From NCBI GenBank assembly GCA_032718475.1, contig JAUCBJ010001964.1, positions 1-44,915 on the forward strand: a stretch of 44,915 nucleotides of DNA, read 5' to 3'. Both the position numbers and the translations under genes were made by a program. Below, in pieces: positions 1 through 13,200 of the stretch; positions within the stretch are counted from its first letter, which is position 1; the number at the start of each line of letters is the position of its first letter. The notes beneath the pieces are model-generated. The model was not told where the DNA came from. It saw only the letters and a list, made by a program, of their open reading frames with translations, and made no database searches. Source of the stretch: Nemertoderma westbladi (taxonomy: Eukaryota > Xenacoelomorpha > Nemertodermatida > Nemertodermatidae).

Positions 1-3000
1 TAATAGGATTATGTTGTCTCTTCTATTGCATGATAATTCCATATAAAAAATAACGTTAATTAATATAGGAAGTCTCTTTCATTGTACGATAATTCCATAT
101 AAAAAATAACGTTAATTAATATAGGAAGTCTCTTTCATTGTACGATAATTCCATATAAAAAGAACCTTAATAAATATAGGAAGTCTCCTTCATTGTATGA
201 TAATTCCATATAAAAAATAACGTTAATTAATATAGGAAGTCTCTTTCATTGTACGATAATTCCATATAAAAAGAACCTTAATTAATATAGGAAGTCTCCT
301 TCATTGTATGATAATTCCATATAAAAAATAACGTTAATTAATATAGGAAGTCTCTTTCATTGTACGATAATTCCATATAAAAAGAACCTTAATTAATATA
401 GGAAGTCTCCTTCATTGTATGATAATTCCATATAAAAATAACCTTAATAAATATAGGAAGTCTCCTTCATTGTATGATAATTCCATATAAAAAATAACGT
501 TAATTAATATAGGAAGTCTCTTTCATTGTACGATAATTCCATATAAAAAGAACCTTAATTAATATAGGAAGTCTCCTTCATTGTATGATAATTCCATATA
601 AAAATAACCTTAATTAATATAGGAAGTCTCCTTTCATTGTACGATAATTCCATATAAAAATAACCTTAATAAATATAGGAGGTCTCCTTCATTGTATGAT
701 AATTCCATATAAAAAATAACGTTAATTAATATAGGAAGTCTCTTTCATTGTACGATAATTCCATATAAAAAGAACCTTAATTAATATAGGAAGTCTCCTT
801 CATTGTATGATAATTCCATATAAAAATAACCTTAATAAATATAGGAAGTCTCCTTCATTGTACGATAATTCCATATAAAAATAACCTTAATTAATATAGG
901 AAGTCTCCTTCATTGTACGATAATTCCATATAAAAAGAACCTTAATTAATATAGGAAGTCTCCTTCATTGTATGATAATTCCATATAAAAATAACCTTAA
1001 TTAATATAGGAAGTCTCCTTCATTGTACGATAATTCCATATAAAAATAACCTTAATAAATATAGGAAGTCTCCTTCATTGTACGATAATTCCATATAAAA
1101 ATAACCTTAATTAATATAGGAAGTCTCCTTCATTGTATGATAATTCCATATAAAAAGAACCTTAATAAATATAGGAAGTCTCCTTCATTGTACGATAATT
1201 CCATATAAAAAGAACCTTAATTAATATAGGAAGTCTCCTTTCATTGTACGATAATTCCATATAAAAAGAACCTTAATAAATATAGGAAGTCTCCTTCATT
1301 GTACGATAATTCCATATAAAAATAACCTTAATTAATATAGGAAGTCTCCTTCATTGTATGATAATTCCATATAAAAAGAACCTTAATTAATATAGGAAGT
1401 CTCCTTCATTGTACGATAATTCCATATAAAAAGAACCTTAATAAATATAGGAAGTCTCCTTCATTGTACGATAATTCCATATAAAAAGAACCTTAATAAA
1501 TATAGGAAGTCTCCTTCATTGTACGATAATTCCATATAAAAATAACCTTAATTAATATAGGAAGTCTCTTTCATTGTATGATAATTCCATATAAAAAGAA
1601 CCTTAATTAATATAGGAAGTCTCCTTCATTGTACGATAATTCCATATAAAAAGAACCTTAATTAATATAGGAAGTCTCTTTCATTGTACGATAATTCCAT
1701 ATAAAAAGAACCTTAATTAATATAGGAAGTCTCCTTCATTGTACGATAATTCCATATAAAAATAACCTTAATTAATATAGGAAGTCTCTTTCATTGTACG
1801 ATAATTCCATATAAAAAGAACCTTAATTAATATAGGAAGTCTCCTTCATTGTATGATAATTCCATATAAAAAGAACCTTAATTAATATAGGAAGTCTCCT
1901 TCATTGTACGATAATTCCATATAAAAAGAACCTTAATTAATATAGGAAGTCTCTTTCATTGTACGATAATTCCATATAAAAAGAACCTTAATTAATATAG
2001 GAAGTCTCCTTCATTGTACGATAATTCCATATAAAAAGAACCTTAATTAATATAGGAAGTCTCCTTCATTGTATGATAATTCCATATAAAAAGAACCTTA
2101 ATTAATATAGGAAGTCTCCTTCATTGTACGATAATTCCATATAAAAAGAACCTTAATTAATATAGGAAGTCTCTTTCATTGTACGATAATTCCATATAAA
2201 AAGAACCTTAATTAATATAGGAAGTCTCTTCCATTGTATGATAATTCCATATAAAAACAACCTTAATTAATATAGGAAGTCTCCTTTCATTGTACGATAA
2301 TTCCATATAAAAAGAACCTTAATAAATATAGGAAGTCTCCTTCATTGTACGATAATTCCATATAAAATAACCTTAATTAATATAGGAAGTCTCCTTCATT
2401 GTATGATAATTCCATATAAAAAGAACCTTAATTAATATAGGAAGTCTCTTTCATTGTACGATAATTCCATATAAAAAGAACCTTAATTAATATAGGAAGT
2501 CTCTTTCATTGTACGATAATTCCATATAAAAATAACCTTAATAAATATAGGAAGTCTCCTTCATTGTATGATAATTCCATATAAAAAATAACGTTAATTA
2601 ATATAGGAAGTCTCCTTCATTGTACGATAATTCCATATAAAAAATAACGTTAATTAATATAGGAAGTCTCTTTCATTGTACGATAATTCCATATAAAAAA
2701 TAACGTTAATTAATATAGGAAGTCTCCTTCATTGTACGATAATTCCATATAAAAAATAACGTTAATTAATATAGGAAGTCTCTTTCATTGTACGATAATT
2801 CCATATAAAAAATAACGTTAATTAATATAGGAAGTCTCCTTCATTGTATGATAATTCCATATAAAAAATAACGTTAATTAATATAGGAAGTCTCTTTCAT
2901 TGTACGATAATTCCATATAAAAAATAACGTTAATTAATATAGGAAGTCTCTTTCATTGTACGATAATTCCATATAAAAAATAACGTTAATTAATATAGGA

Positions 3001-6000
3001 AGTCTCTTTCATTGTACGATAATTCCATATAAAAAGAACCTTAATAAATATAGGAGGTCTCCTTCATTGTATGATAATTCCATATAAAAAATAACGTTAA
3101 TTAATATAGGAAGTCTCTTTCATTGTACGATAATTCCATATAAAAAATAACGTTAATTAATATAGGAAGTCTCTTTCATTGTACGATAATTCCATATAAA
3201 AAGAACCTTAATAAATATAGGAGGTCTCCTTCATTGTATGATAATTCCATATAAAAAATAACGTTAATTAATATAGGAAGTCTCTTTCATTGTACGATAA
3301 TTCCATATAAAAAATAACGTTAATTAATATAGGAAGTCTCTTTCATTGTACGATAATTCCATATAAAAAGAACCTTAATAAATATAGGAGGTCTCCTTCA
3401 TTGTATGATAATTCCATATAAAAAATAACGTTAATTAATATAGGAAGTCTCTTTCATTGTACGATAATTCCATATAAAAAGAACCTTAATTAATATAGGA
3501 AGTCTCCTTCATTGTATGATAATTCCATATAAAAAATAACGTTAATTAATATAGGAAGTCTCTTTCATTGTACGATAATTCCATATAAAAAGAACCTTAA
3601 TTAATATAGGAAGTCTTCTTCATTGTATGATAATTCCATATAAAAAGAACCTTAATAAATATAGGAGGTCTCCTTCATTGTATGATAATTCCATATAAAA
3701 AATAACGTTAATTAATATAGGAAGTCTCTTTCATTGTACGATAATTCCATATAAAAAGAACCTTAATTAATATAGGAAGTCTCCTTCATTGTATGATAAT
3801 TCCATATAAAATAACCTTAATTAATATAGGAAGTCCCTTTCATTGTACGATAATTCCATATAAAAAGAACCTTAATAAATATAGGAGGTCTCCTTCATTG
3901 TATGATAATTCCATATAAAAAATAACGTTAATTAATATAGGAAGTCTCTTTCATTGTACGATAATTCCATATAAAAAGAACCTTAATTAATATAGGAAGT
4001 CTCCTTCATTGTATGATAATTCCATATAAAAAGAACCTTAATAAATATAGGAAGTCTCCTTCATTGTACGATAATTCCATATAAAAAGAACCTTAATAAA
4101 TATAGGAAGTCTCCTTCATTGTACGATAATTCCATATAAAAAGAACCTTAATTAATATAGGAAGTCTCCTTCATTGTATGATAATTCCATATAAAAAGAA
4201 CCTTAATAAATATAGGAAGTCTCCTTCATTGTACGATAATTCCATATAAAAAGAACCTTAATAAATATAGGAAGTCTCCTTCATTGTACGATAATTCCAT
4301 ATAAAATAACCTTAATTAATATAGGAAGTCTCCTTCATTGTATGATAATTCCATATAAAAAGAACCTTAATAAATATAGGAAGTCTCCTTCATTGTACGA
4401 TAATTCCATATAAAAAGAACCTTAATTAATATAGGAAGTCCCTTTCATTGTACGATAATTCCATATAAAAAGAACCTTAATAAATATAGGAAGTCTCCTT
4501 CATTGTACGATAATTCCATATAAAATAACCTTAATTAATATAGGAAGTCTCCTTCATTGTATGATAATTCCATATAAAAAGAACCTTAATTAATATAGGA
4601 AGTCTCCTTCATTGTACGATAATTCCATATAAAAAGAACCTTAATAAATATAGGAAGTCTCCTTCATTGTACGATAATTCCATATAAAAAGAACCTTAAT
4701 AAATATAGGAAGTCTCCTTCATTGTACGATAATTCCATATAAAATAACCTTAATTAATATAGGAAGTCTCTTTCATTGTATGATAATTCCATATAAAAAG
4801 AACCTTAATTAATATAGGAAGTCTCCTTCATTGTACGATAATTCCATATAAAAAGAACCTTAATTAATATAGGAAGTCTCTTTCATTGTACGATAATTCC
4901 ATATAAAAAGAACCTTAATTAATATAGGAAGTCTCCTTCATTGTACGATAATTCCATATAAAAAGAACCTTAATTAATATAGGAAGTCTCTTTCATTGTA
5001 CGATAATTCCATATAAAAAGAACCTTAATTAATATAGGAAGTCTCTTCCATTGTATGATAATTCCATATAAAAAGAACCTTAATTAATATAGGAAGTCTC
5101 CTTCATTGTACGATAATTCCATATAAAAAGAACCTTAATTAATATAGGAAGTCTCTTTCATTGTACGATAATTCCATATAAAAAGAACCTTAATTAATAT
5201 AGGAAGTCTCCTTCATTGTACGATAATTCCATATAAAAAGAACCTTAATTAATATAGGAAGTCTCCTTCATTGTATGATAATTCCATATAAAAAGAACCT
5301 TAATTAATATAGGAAGTCTCCTTCATTGTACGATAATTCCATATAAAAAGAACCTTAATTAATATAGGAAGTCTCTTTCATTGTACGATAATTCCATATA
5401 AAAAGAACCTTAATTAATATAGGAAGTCTCTTCCATTGTATGATAATTCCATATAAAAACAACCTTAATTAATATAGGAAGTCCCTTTCATTGTACAATA
5501 ATTCCATATAAAAAGAACCTTAATAAATATAGGAAGTCCCCTTCATTGTACGATAATTCCATATAAAATAACCTTAATTAATATAGGAAGTCTCCTTCAT
5601 TGTATGATAATTCCATATAAAAAGAACCTTAATTAATATAGGAAGTCTCTTTCATTGTACGATAATTCCATATAAAAAGAACCTTAATTAATATAGGAAG
5701 TCTCTTCCATTGTATGATAATTCCATATAAAAACAACCTTAATTAATATAGGAAGTCCCTTTCATTGTACGATAATTCCATATAAAAAGAACCTTAATAA
5801 ATATAGGAGGTCTCCTTCATTGTATGATAATTCCATATAAAAAATAACGTTAATTAATATAGGAAGTCTCTTTCATTGTACGATAATTCCATATAAAAAG
5901 AACCATAATAAATATAGGAAGTCTCTTTCATTGTACGATAATTCCATATAAAAAGAACCTTAATAAATATAGGAGGTCTCCTTCATTGTATGATAATTCC

Positions 6001-7070
6001 ATATAAAAAATAACGTTAATTAATATAGGAAGTCTCTTTCATTGTGCGAGAATTCCATATAAAAAGAACCTTAATAAATATAGGAGGTCTCCTTCATTGT
6101 ATGATAATTCCATATAAAAAATAACGTTAATTAATATAGGAAGTCTCTTTCATTGTACGATAATTCCATATAAAAAGAACCTTAATAAATATAGGAAGTC
6201 TCTTTCATTGTACGATAATTCCATATAAAAAGAACCTTAATAAATATAGGAAGTCTCTTTCATTGTACGATAATTCCATATAAAAAGAACCTTAATAAAT
6301 ATAGGAGGTCTCCTTCATTGTATGATAATTCCATATAAAAAATAACGTTAATTAATATAGGAAGTCTCTTTCATTGTGCGAGAATTCCATATAAAAAGAA
6401 CCTTAATAAATATAGGAAGTCTCTTTCATTGTACGATAATTCCATATAAAAAGAACCTTAATAAATATAGGAAGTCTCTTTCATTGTACGATAATTCCAT
6501 ATAAAAAGAACCTTAATAAATATAGGAGGTCTCCTTCATTGTATGATAATTCCATATAAAAAATAACGTTAATTAATATAGGAAGTCTCTTTCATTGTGC
6601 GAGAATTCCATATAAAAAGAACCTTAATAAATATAGGAGGTCTCCTTCATTGTATGATAATTCCATATAAAAAATAACGTTAATTAATATAGGAAGTCTC
6701 TTTCATTGTGCGAGAATTCCATATAAAAATAACCTTAATAAATATAGGAAGTCTCCTTCATTGTACGATAATTCCATATAAAATAACCTTAATTAATATA
6801 GGAGGTCTCTTTCATTGTACGATAAATCCATATAAACATAACCTTAATTAATATAGGAAGTCTCTTCCATTGTATGATAATTCCATATAAAAATAACCTT
6901 AATTAATATAGGAAGTCTCTTTCATTGTACGATAAATCCATATAAAAATAACCTTAATTAATATAGGAAGTCTCTTCCATTGTATGATAATTCCATATAA
7001 AAATAACCTTAATTAATATAGGAAGTCCCTTTCATTGTACGATAATTCCATATAAAAATAACTTTAATAT
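1..7070. repeat. Satellite array, 55/56-bp unit
   Basis: One continuous tandem array of a 55- or 56-bp AT-rich unit, about 125-130 copies. It runs off the left edge, so the true size is unknown. Each unit contains AATATAGGAAGTCTC, CATTGTACGATAATTCC and ATATAAAAA blocks. The one-base length difference comes from two versions of the A-rich block: AAAAAATAACG (56 bp) or AAAAAGAACC/AAAATAACC (55 bp). Other recurring variants are TACGA/TATGA, TTAATTAA/TTAATAAA, CTCTTTC/CTCCTTC and AGGAGG/AGGAAG. Near 5800-6760 a dimer of about 111 bp recurs, with the variant TGCGAGAATTCC at about 6045, 6375, 6597 and 6708, which indicates local higher-order organisation. There are no ORFs. The last units before 7070 are the most diverged, as expected at an array edge. 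Confidence 0.97.
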
Positions 7071-7347
7071 AAGTAGTCTATTTCATTACTAGTCTACAGT
7101 GATTCTGTATAAACTTATTTCCAATATACTGTACTTACAAAAGATAGTGCTGACCTTAGTGTTGGTTATGAAGGTTAGAGCGGACTTAGAATTTAGATTT
7201 GAGGGTTTAGAACGATTTGAACTGATTTGAAATACGATTACTCTCCAGGTACTATGGGGGAGTAATAGCTACCGGCTGGAGTGGCCGAGGCCAAACGCAA
7301 ACCAGATCATCCAGTGGCTCTGTCGGGAATGTGGTTCCAGTCGTTTT
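7071..7347. other. Array-to-retroelement transition, no gene seen
   Basis: The satellite decays at about 7066. What follows is unique-looking AT-rich sequence that runs into the 3' side of the minus-strand L1-type ORF1 remnant. A short plus-strand ORF at 7281-7475 has no recognisable features and lies antisense to that remnant, so I do not call it a gene. The stretch may hold the 3' continuation of the non-LTR element. Confidence 0.5.
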
Positions 7348-7943
7348 CTACATTGTTGTACTCGTGTCCCCAGTCGAGAGCATCACACGTAGTTTTAAGA
7401 GATTGTAGCAGTCGATATCTTTCTCCATTATACTTGCCGTTGAGGGGACCTTCTCCGGTTCTCGCTTTCCTTTGAGCAGTTTGAATCGGACGTCCTCGTA
7501 GTGATGGATGGGTATAAACCGATGAGAGGCCGAGATTTTGGCCATTATCTGGCCACGTTGTACTGCAGTGGCGGCGATCAGTTTCTTAAATTTTAAAATC
7601 TTGATGTATTGTAGGAGGTTAGACCTGAATGGTGTCAAATGGTTGGTTATATAAATCTTCTCTGGGAGATCTTTAGTGTTTGTAAATACCTTCTCGTGCT
7701 CCCGGTGACCACCGAATCGAACAATAATTGGTTGGCTTTTCACCCGGCCATCCAAAAGCATGTTCTTTGAGTCGTGACGTCCATTTCGATGACAAATATC
7801 CACAGAATCGACGTTGAGTTGGAGATGTTCTAGAGTGGGAATGATTTTATTTAGTGTGTGGTTTGGTGGTGTTGGTACTGTTATCTGGAATTCCGTGGAT
7901 TAGGACGTTGTGCCACCGTCCGTATTGTTCCAACTGATCTGAG
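7348..7943 (-). pseudogene. Non-LTR retrotransposon ORF1, C-terminal half (L1 ORF1p-like)
   Basis: On the minus strand, right after the TTAA at 7944-7947, the reading starts with DQLEQYGRWHNVLIHGIP. This is the hallmark of L1-type ORF1 proteins (transposase_22-like), where the coiled coil passes into the RRM. After a frame change near 7845, an open stretch from 7803 to 7348 carries QPIIVRF, the IYITNHLTPFRSNLL region and a later VQRGQIMAKI segment, matching the RRM/CTD part. In the family this protein binds the element RNA as a trimer. The N-terminal half is at 20035-20266, on the other side of the 12.1-kb TTAA element. Removing that element with one TTAA would bring the halves together in frame. 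The frame change near 7845 makes it a pseudogene. Which non-LTR clade it belongs to is not clear. Confidence 0.82.
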
Positions 7944-7947
7944 TTAA
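7944..7947. repeat. TTAA target-site duplication, left copy
   Basis: TTAA immediately precedes the terminal inverted repeat at 7948. The matching TTAA is at 20031-20034. Together they fall inside a phenylalanine-leucine-asparagine stretch of the interrupted ORF1, whose frame is kept when one copy is removed. Confidence 0.88.
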
Positions 7948-7965
7948 GGGGAGATGGTACCCCAG

Positions 7966-8506
7966 GCTATCCCCATACATTTTACTATTAACACATATTT
8001 ACCCATTACGCTGGTTCCACAGGATGGAATTTCATGAAAATTTCCAGAAGGGCGGAGTACCTATCGAGATACACCTGGAACCTAAAAAAAATTGAAATTT
8101 TTTTGTGTCTATGTTTGAGGGTCACTTAATTGCACCAAAAACAAAAAAATGACACATTTTCGAAGTTTATATTAGAAATACATTTAATAATTGTTTTAAA
8201 CATATGTTTTTAGAGGTTCTACAATTGTTCTCACTACAGCAAACATGCTGCTAAAATTTCAGCCAATTCCATCAAGCCGTTCTCGAGAAAAAGGTACATT
8301 TATTTCTAAATTTCCCGAAAAATAAGATACTGAGAAAAACGCATTTTAAGTTTTCAAACCTTCCCGCTAATATTAGGTAAAAGGCATGAAATTTCAAAAA
8401 TAAGCCAAAATATATTAAACTACTCCAGCGAACCAAAATTTACGATTTAGTTGTTTTCGTAGTCGCTGAATTCATTTCTGATATATGTTTTAATGTTTGA
8501 TGACAT
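7966..8506. other. Left flank of TTAA element, non-coding
   Basis: AT-rich non-coding sequence belonging to the TTAA element. Its last part (8449-8506) contains TAGTCGCTGAATTCATTTC and a TTTTAATGTTTGATGACAT stretch, the same unit that recurs at 19139-19500. BEL homology begins at about 8507, in the middle of this unit. Confidence 0.7.
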
Positions 8507-9371
8507 GTTTGATTTTATTATTTTTATCGGCTATTGACTATATGTTGGAGATTCTCGCATTCTAATACACTCAATAGGATGAATCTCCGCTCCCATGATC
8601 TATTAATTAATGGAATTTTGGGAATGTTATAAATTGTACAAAATGACAATTTATGAAATTCATTTAAAAATATGAATTTAAATTTATTCCCGTGAATTTT
8701 ATTATTTGATGTTAAAATTGACACAATTTGATTCCAGAGCAGGTCTGGGGACATAGGATCCTTAATTCTATGAAATTTGTCTTTTAAGAGTATCGGTAAG
8801 GGCTACGATATCTTAATTGACTAGAATTACAGATGGTCAAAAGGTTTAACAGATTTATTTGCGTTTTACGCTACTGTTATATGGACATCACGCTACTATA
8901 TGTATTATTTAATATAAGGTAGAAGAGCAATATCGCACGAAGCAATGTCAGTGTGAAGAGGCAAGTCGTTTCCAAGGTCTACCCAGAGCTTGGTTTAGCC
9001 GAGACACGAGGATCTGAATTTTGCATTCCTAATACTCTGCCTACCAATAATACTTGAATATAGTAGTGGCTTTATTGTACTTTAAGAAGTACGGACATTT
9101 CATCTTACTGTAGCCACGTATTTATAATATGATACGGACAGTAAGGAAAGAGAAAAAATTATTTCTCGCCGTCGCACTAAATATATTATAAGTAATTACG
9201 TACGTAATAAACACTAATATATTGCACTAATCTACTAAATAATCACTAAAATATCATTCTACTAAATAAAATTGAATAAAAACGATTATAATAAAATACA
9301 TAATAAAGTTCGCATATAAAAATATAATAAAGTAGATAAAACAATATAGTCATACACCCACTCCAGACGTA
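8507..9371 (-). other. BEL left copy, 3' non-coding region
   Basis: Sequence downstream of the integrase ORF in sense direction, matching 33154-34190 of the right copy. An open stretch at 8524-8754 has a related stretch at 33971-34171, but the N-terminal ends differ by indels and nothing in it is recognisable. I do not call it a gene. Confidence 0.6.
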
Positions 9372-10193
9372 TCACGTTAGGGAGTCCCTAGATGTTTGAG
9401 GAATTAGGGAGGTGGTCGTGGGAAGAGTGTCTTGCCTTCCATAGTTTCCGGAGAGTTCTCTGTCTCTTTCCAGTAAACATAAACGACCAACTGGGCGATT
9501 GAGTTGTTGCGTCTCAAAGATTATGCCTGGCTTCTTGAAGTTACGCCGCATGACGACAAGTTCTACTGAGCGTACTAAACCATCGTCCGAGAGGTGAGTC
9601 TCGATGATACGACCTGTCTGCCACCGTTTACGTGGGAGGTCTGGATCTACAATAAGCACCATATCTCCGGCGCTGACGTTTTCTTGCTGCGCAAACCACT
9701 TAGTTCGAAGTTGTAGCGTGGGCAGATAATGTTTCTCGAAATGGTCAGCGAAACGACGGGATAGCAACTGCATAAGTTGCCAAGTTCGACGGCAGTATTC
9801 ATCTCCGTCGGCAATCTCCGATCGTGGGAGCATGGCTACAGGTTTCTTCAGTAGGAAGTACGCGGGTGTTAGCGCTTCCAGGGAATCGGGACTGGATGAG
9901 ACTGGCATAAGCGGTCTCTCGTTGAGATAGGCAGCGATTTCCTCCATTAATGTCCGCAAAAGTTCGTCGGTGAGATACGCGCGGCATGGCACTATAAAGT
10001 GAAATGCGGTTTTGACACTTCGAATTAATCTCTCCCAACTTCCTCCCCACCAAGGGGCGTCGGCGGCGTTGAAGGTCCAGCTAGACGCTGTTATCCTTAG
10101 CTGGTCGTCCACCTGTCTTTGGTTCCAGTCCTTCACGTAAGCCTGTATTTCGTTGTTGGCACCAATGAAGTTCGTTCCCTTATCCGATCTCAT
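9372..10193 (-). pseudogene. BEL/Pao integrase, C-terminal part (DDE plus DUF5641-like)
   Basis: A 273-residue ORF carrying the second half of the integrase. SDKGTNFIGANNE near the start (residues 3-15) holds the second catalytic Asp, and WWGGSWERLIRSVK (about 48-61) holds the catalytic Glu. LQLRTKW near 160 and GDMVLIVDPDLPRKRWQTGRI (about 176 onward) form the BEL-specific C-terminal DUF5641-type domain. The first catalytic Asp lies in the upstream ORF at about residue 1753. The two ORFs are in different frames about 40 bases apart, with BEL-like coding continuing between them, so a single-base frameshift near 10235 breaks the integrase. The apparent ATG start is internal. In the family this enzyme joins the cDNA to host DNA. 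Confidence 0.88.
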
Positions 10194-10234
10194 GGTATTA
10201 CTCGTCCCGAAGCGAGCGATCTGTCGTCGTAAAC

Positions 10235-13200
10235 TTAGATGAAGCTGTTGGTAGATAGATCGTTCACCATATCGAGATGGATGGCTCTACAAGTCATGCA
10301 CACGAAGATGACACACCATCTCTTGACTATAGTCCTAGCACGATATACTTCAATAGGGCCAAATAAATCTACACCAGTATTAGTAAAAGGTGGTTCATAG
10401 AAGCTTACTCGTTCCCTAGGTAATTCTGCCTCTCGCTGTGTTAAAGGCCTACTGAATGCTTTCCTACAGGGTATGCAGTTTCTAAGAACTTGGTTCAGAG
10501 CTCTACGGGGTTTATCAAAATAATAGCGAGTTCGAATTTCGCTAAGAACTCGTTCTCTACCAGCATGATAAAGTTTACTGTGAACATCTACAATCATCTT
10601 GATTTGTACTTCAAGATTTCTAATGAGTATGGGGAATTTAGTGTCAAAGGATAATGGCGCATTGGTGAGTCTTCCTCCAACACGTATTAACCCATCTATC
10701 ATTGTGCTTGAGAATCGATCCCTTAAGCGCATCTGCGGATTTCTCAATAACAGGAAATACTTTTCGGAATCCTCATAGCATTGCAGGAGTCTCAGTATCT
10801 GCTTATTAGTTTCTTCATGCTCCTGGTGACTAATTTTCTCGTTTAGAAAACGGTCAGATGTCTTATATTTGGGTAAATTATTAATAACATGAACTTGTGC
10901 AGATGTCAATGGAGCGTTATCGCTAGTGGTCTTCGTCCTGGAGTAGTGATGATGAAAACATCGTCTTAAATATGTGACGGCTTTACAGAGCCGATTCCAG
11001 GAACTGTAATGATGCATTGCTCTCTGCAGCATGGGTGAGATTCCTTGCGAGACGTCTGGTATTCCAGATTTCCAATCTCTATCTCTAATTTCCATAACAG
11101 ACTTATTTGTGTTGAGGGATTGTGGATCCGAAGCATCATTCCCGGAAGTATGTAATACAGATAGATCGATAGTCGGTTTAAATAACTTCGATTTACTCGC
11201 CCGGGTTTTAGGTTTGACTGTCTCCGCTCCCTTGGCTTGTCTAATCTCTGCCGTAGTAAGGTGAGGAGGCCATTCATCCTCTTCCTTGCTCAGGAAGTCG
11301 GGTCCACCTAACCAGCCTGGATTATCTATCAGTTCTTGAGGAGTTGCTCCTCTGGAAGCGATGTCGGCTGGATTAATCGTCCCAAGGCAATGTCTCCATT
11401 GATCTACATTGGAGTTAATATCGTCATTATCTGAGGAGTATGGTGTTCCCTCAGTTGGATCGTCCACATCACTGCTCTCCACTTCCCATTCCTTTACTTG
11501 GTATACCTGTTGTTGAGGTAATCTCTCTTTGAGAGTTCTACGGGAAGGGCCAGTGAAGTACCAACCTACTCTAGTTCTTACCGCATAGGTTTGTAGTGGC
11601 TGCGGTTGAGCAGGCCGTTTCTCCAATGTCTCGAGCGCCTCATGCGCGTTTTGGCCGATGAGTATTTGCACTCCAGGATAATCTGTCTGGAATCGAGGTA
11701 TCTTAAGATGTTGGATGCTCTCATCCTTGTCCCAATTATAAAGGTCTGCTTGGGTAGTAGCGAAGTTCTTTATAGCCACCATTTTTACCGACCTTATACC
11801 TTGTGCTCCTAATTTATCCTGGGGGGTGGACAACACACCTACATAGTAGTCTGCCGTTAGGGTAGATTTCCAAACCTGCATAATTCCTGACATATTCAAT
11901 TTAGTCCGGAACTTGGGTTGTCCAGCAAAGATATCTTCGGCTAGTTCTTGATCGATGAATGTTCCTGTGCTGCCGGAGTCAAGGAGGGCATTCACTATGT
12001 AACTTTTGTTAAGACCGTGAACTCTTACCTGCACTACAGGAAATTCTCTGATTCCTACGTTGGAAGTTGGAGCTTTCCAAGATGGTTGTTTGGCAAAAGT
12101 AGTTGGGGGAAACTCATTGTTGGTGTCCTTTTCATAAGTAAGTGCTCGATACACTGCGGTATTGATTAGATAACAGGATTCGTTGGCGTCGGAGAATTCG
12201 TCAGTATAGAATCCTTCCATCTCAGATTCTTGATCAGTGTCGTTTACATCACTGAATTGGACATGTAGTTCGGGCTCACTTACCTGACCCAGTTTGTCTC
12301 GTTCGAACTCACTGTGTAACAAGATGTGATGTTTCGCGCCACACTTTGCACACTTTATGTCGGAGTAACAGGTTCGCCGTTGGTGTCCTGATCTGAGGCA
12401 ATTATAGCATAACCGCTTATTCCACAAGACTGTACGTCTGTCTACCAGGGATTTCTTTAGGAATTCAGCACACACACTCAAACGGTGGGGCCCGTCGCAC
12501 AGCGCACATTTTGGTTTGATGTTACTCACTTTACCTTGGGTAACGTTATGCACTCTCGTTCTTTCTTCGGGCTTTCTTCCGTGAATTCTCTTAGGAGACG
12601 TAGGAGGAGTTGTTGTTACCTGTTCTCTCCTGTCACTGGTTCGAGACTTATATTTACTTACGTCTTTATAGGTCTTGTTGTCATAGTAAGATTTTGCTGT
12701 GTCTTTCCCGCTGTCCTCTTCTTGAGAAGCTTGGCTTTCGCCGTCGTCAGTGTAACACACCGGTGTTACTCTTCTCCTAGAAGCGGGTTTCTCACTTACC
12801 TTATTTTCCGATGTTTTTTCTCTGGACTGCTTGATGAGTTGTAGTTTTACTTCACCATCTAAGAAGGACATGAGATCAGCCATGGTAGGACTTCGTCGTT
12901 GTTGTTCATTCATGTACAACACTTGCTTGTCCCAGCGTGTACATACTCCACCCTTTGGTAAAGTAGAGACTACGGCTCCAATAACCATGGAACTCTGATA
13001 TTCATGCGACTTACCTAACCAGTCCAGTTGTCTACAGATCTCTTGAATCTCATCGGAAAACTCTATAATCCCGCTACTAAGGAAGTGTCGGGGGGCTACT
13101 AATTTTGCATACAAATACTTAGCTATGTTATCCTTGTTACCATACCTGATGTTTAATGTATCCCAAACTTGTCTTAATCCTTCTGGATGTCCAATAAACT

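Noticed and set aside
1-7070. Possible CRISPR-like array of regularly spaced repeats
   Set aside because: The whole unit repeats with no unique spacers, and the context is eukaryotic. It is satellite DNA.
8524-8754. 76-residue ORF with a counterpart at 33971-34171
   Set aside because: Conserved only as part of the two related BEL 3' regions. The N-terminal frames differ by indels and no domain is seen.
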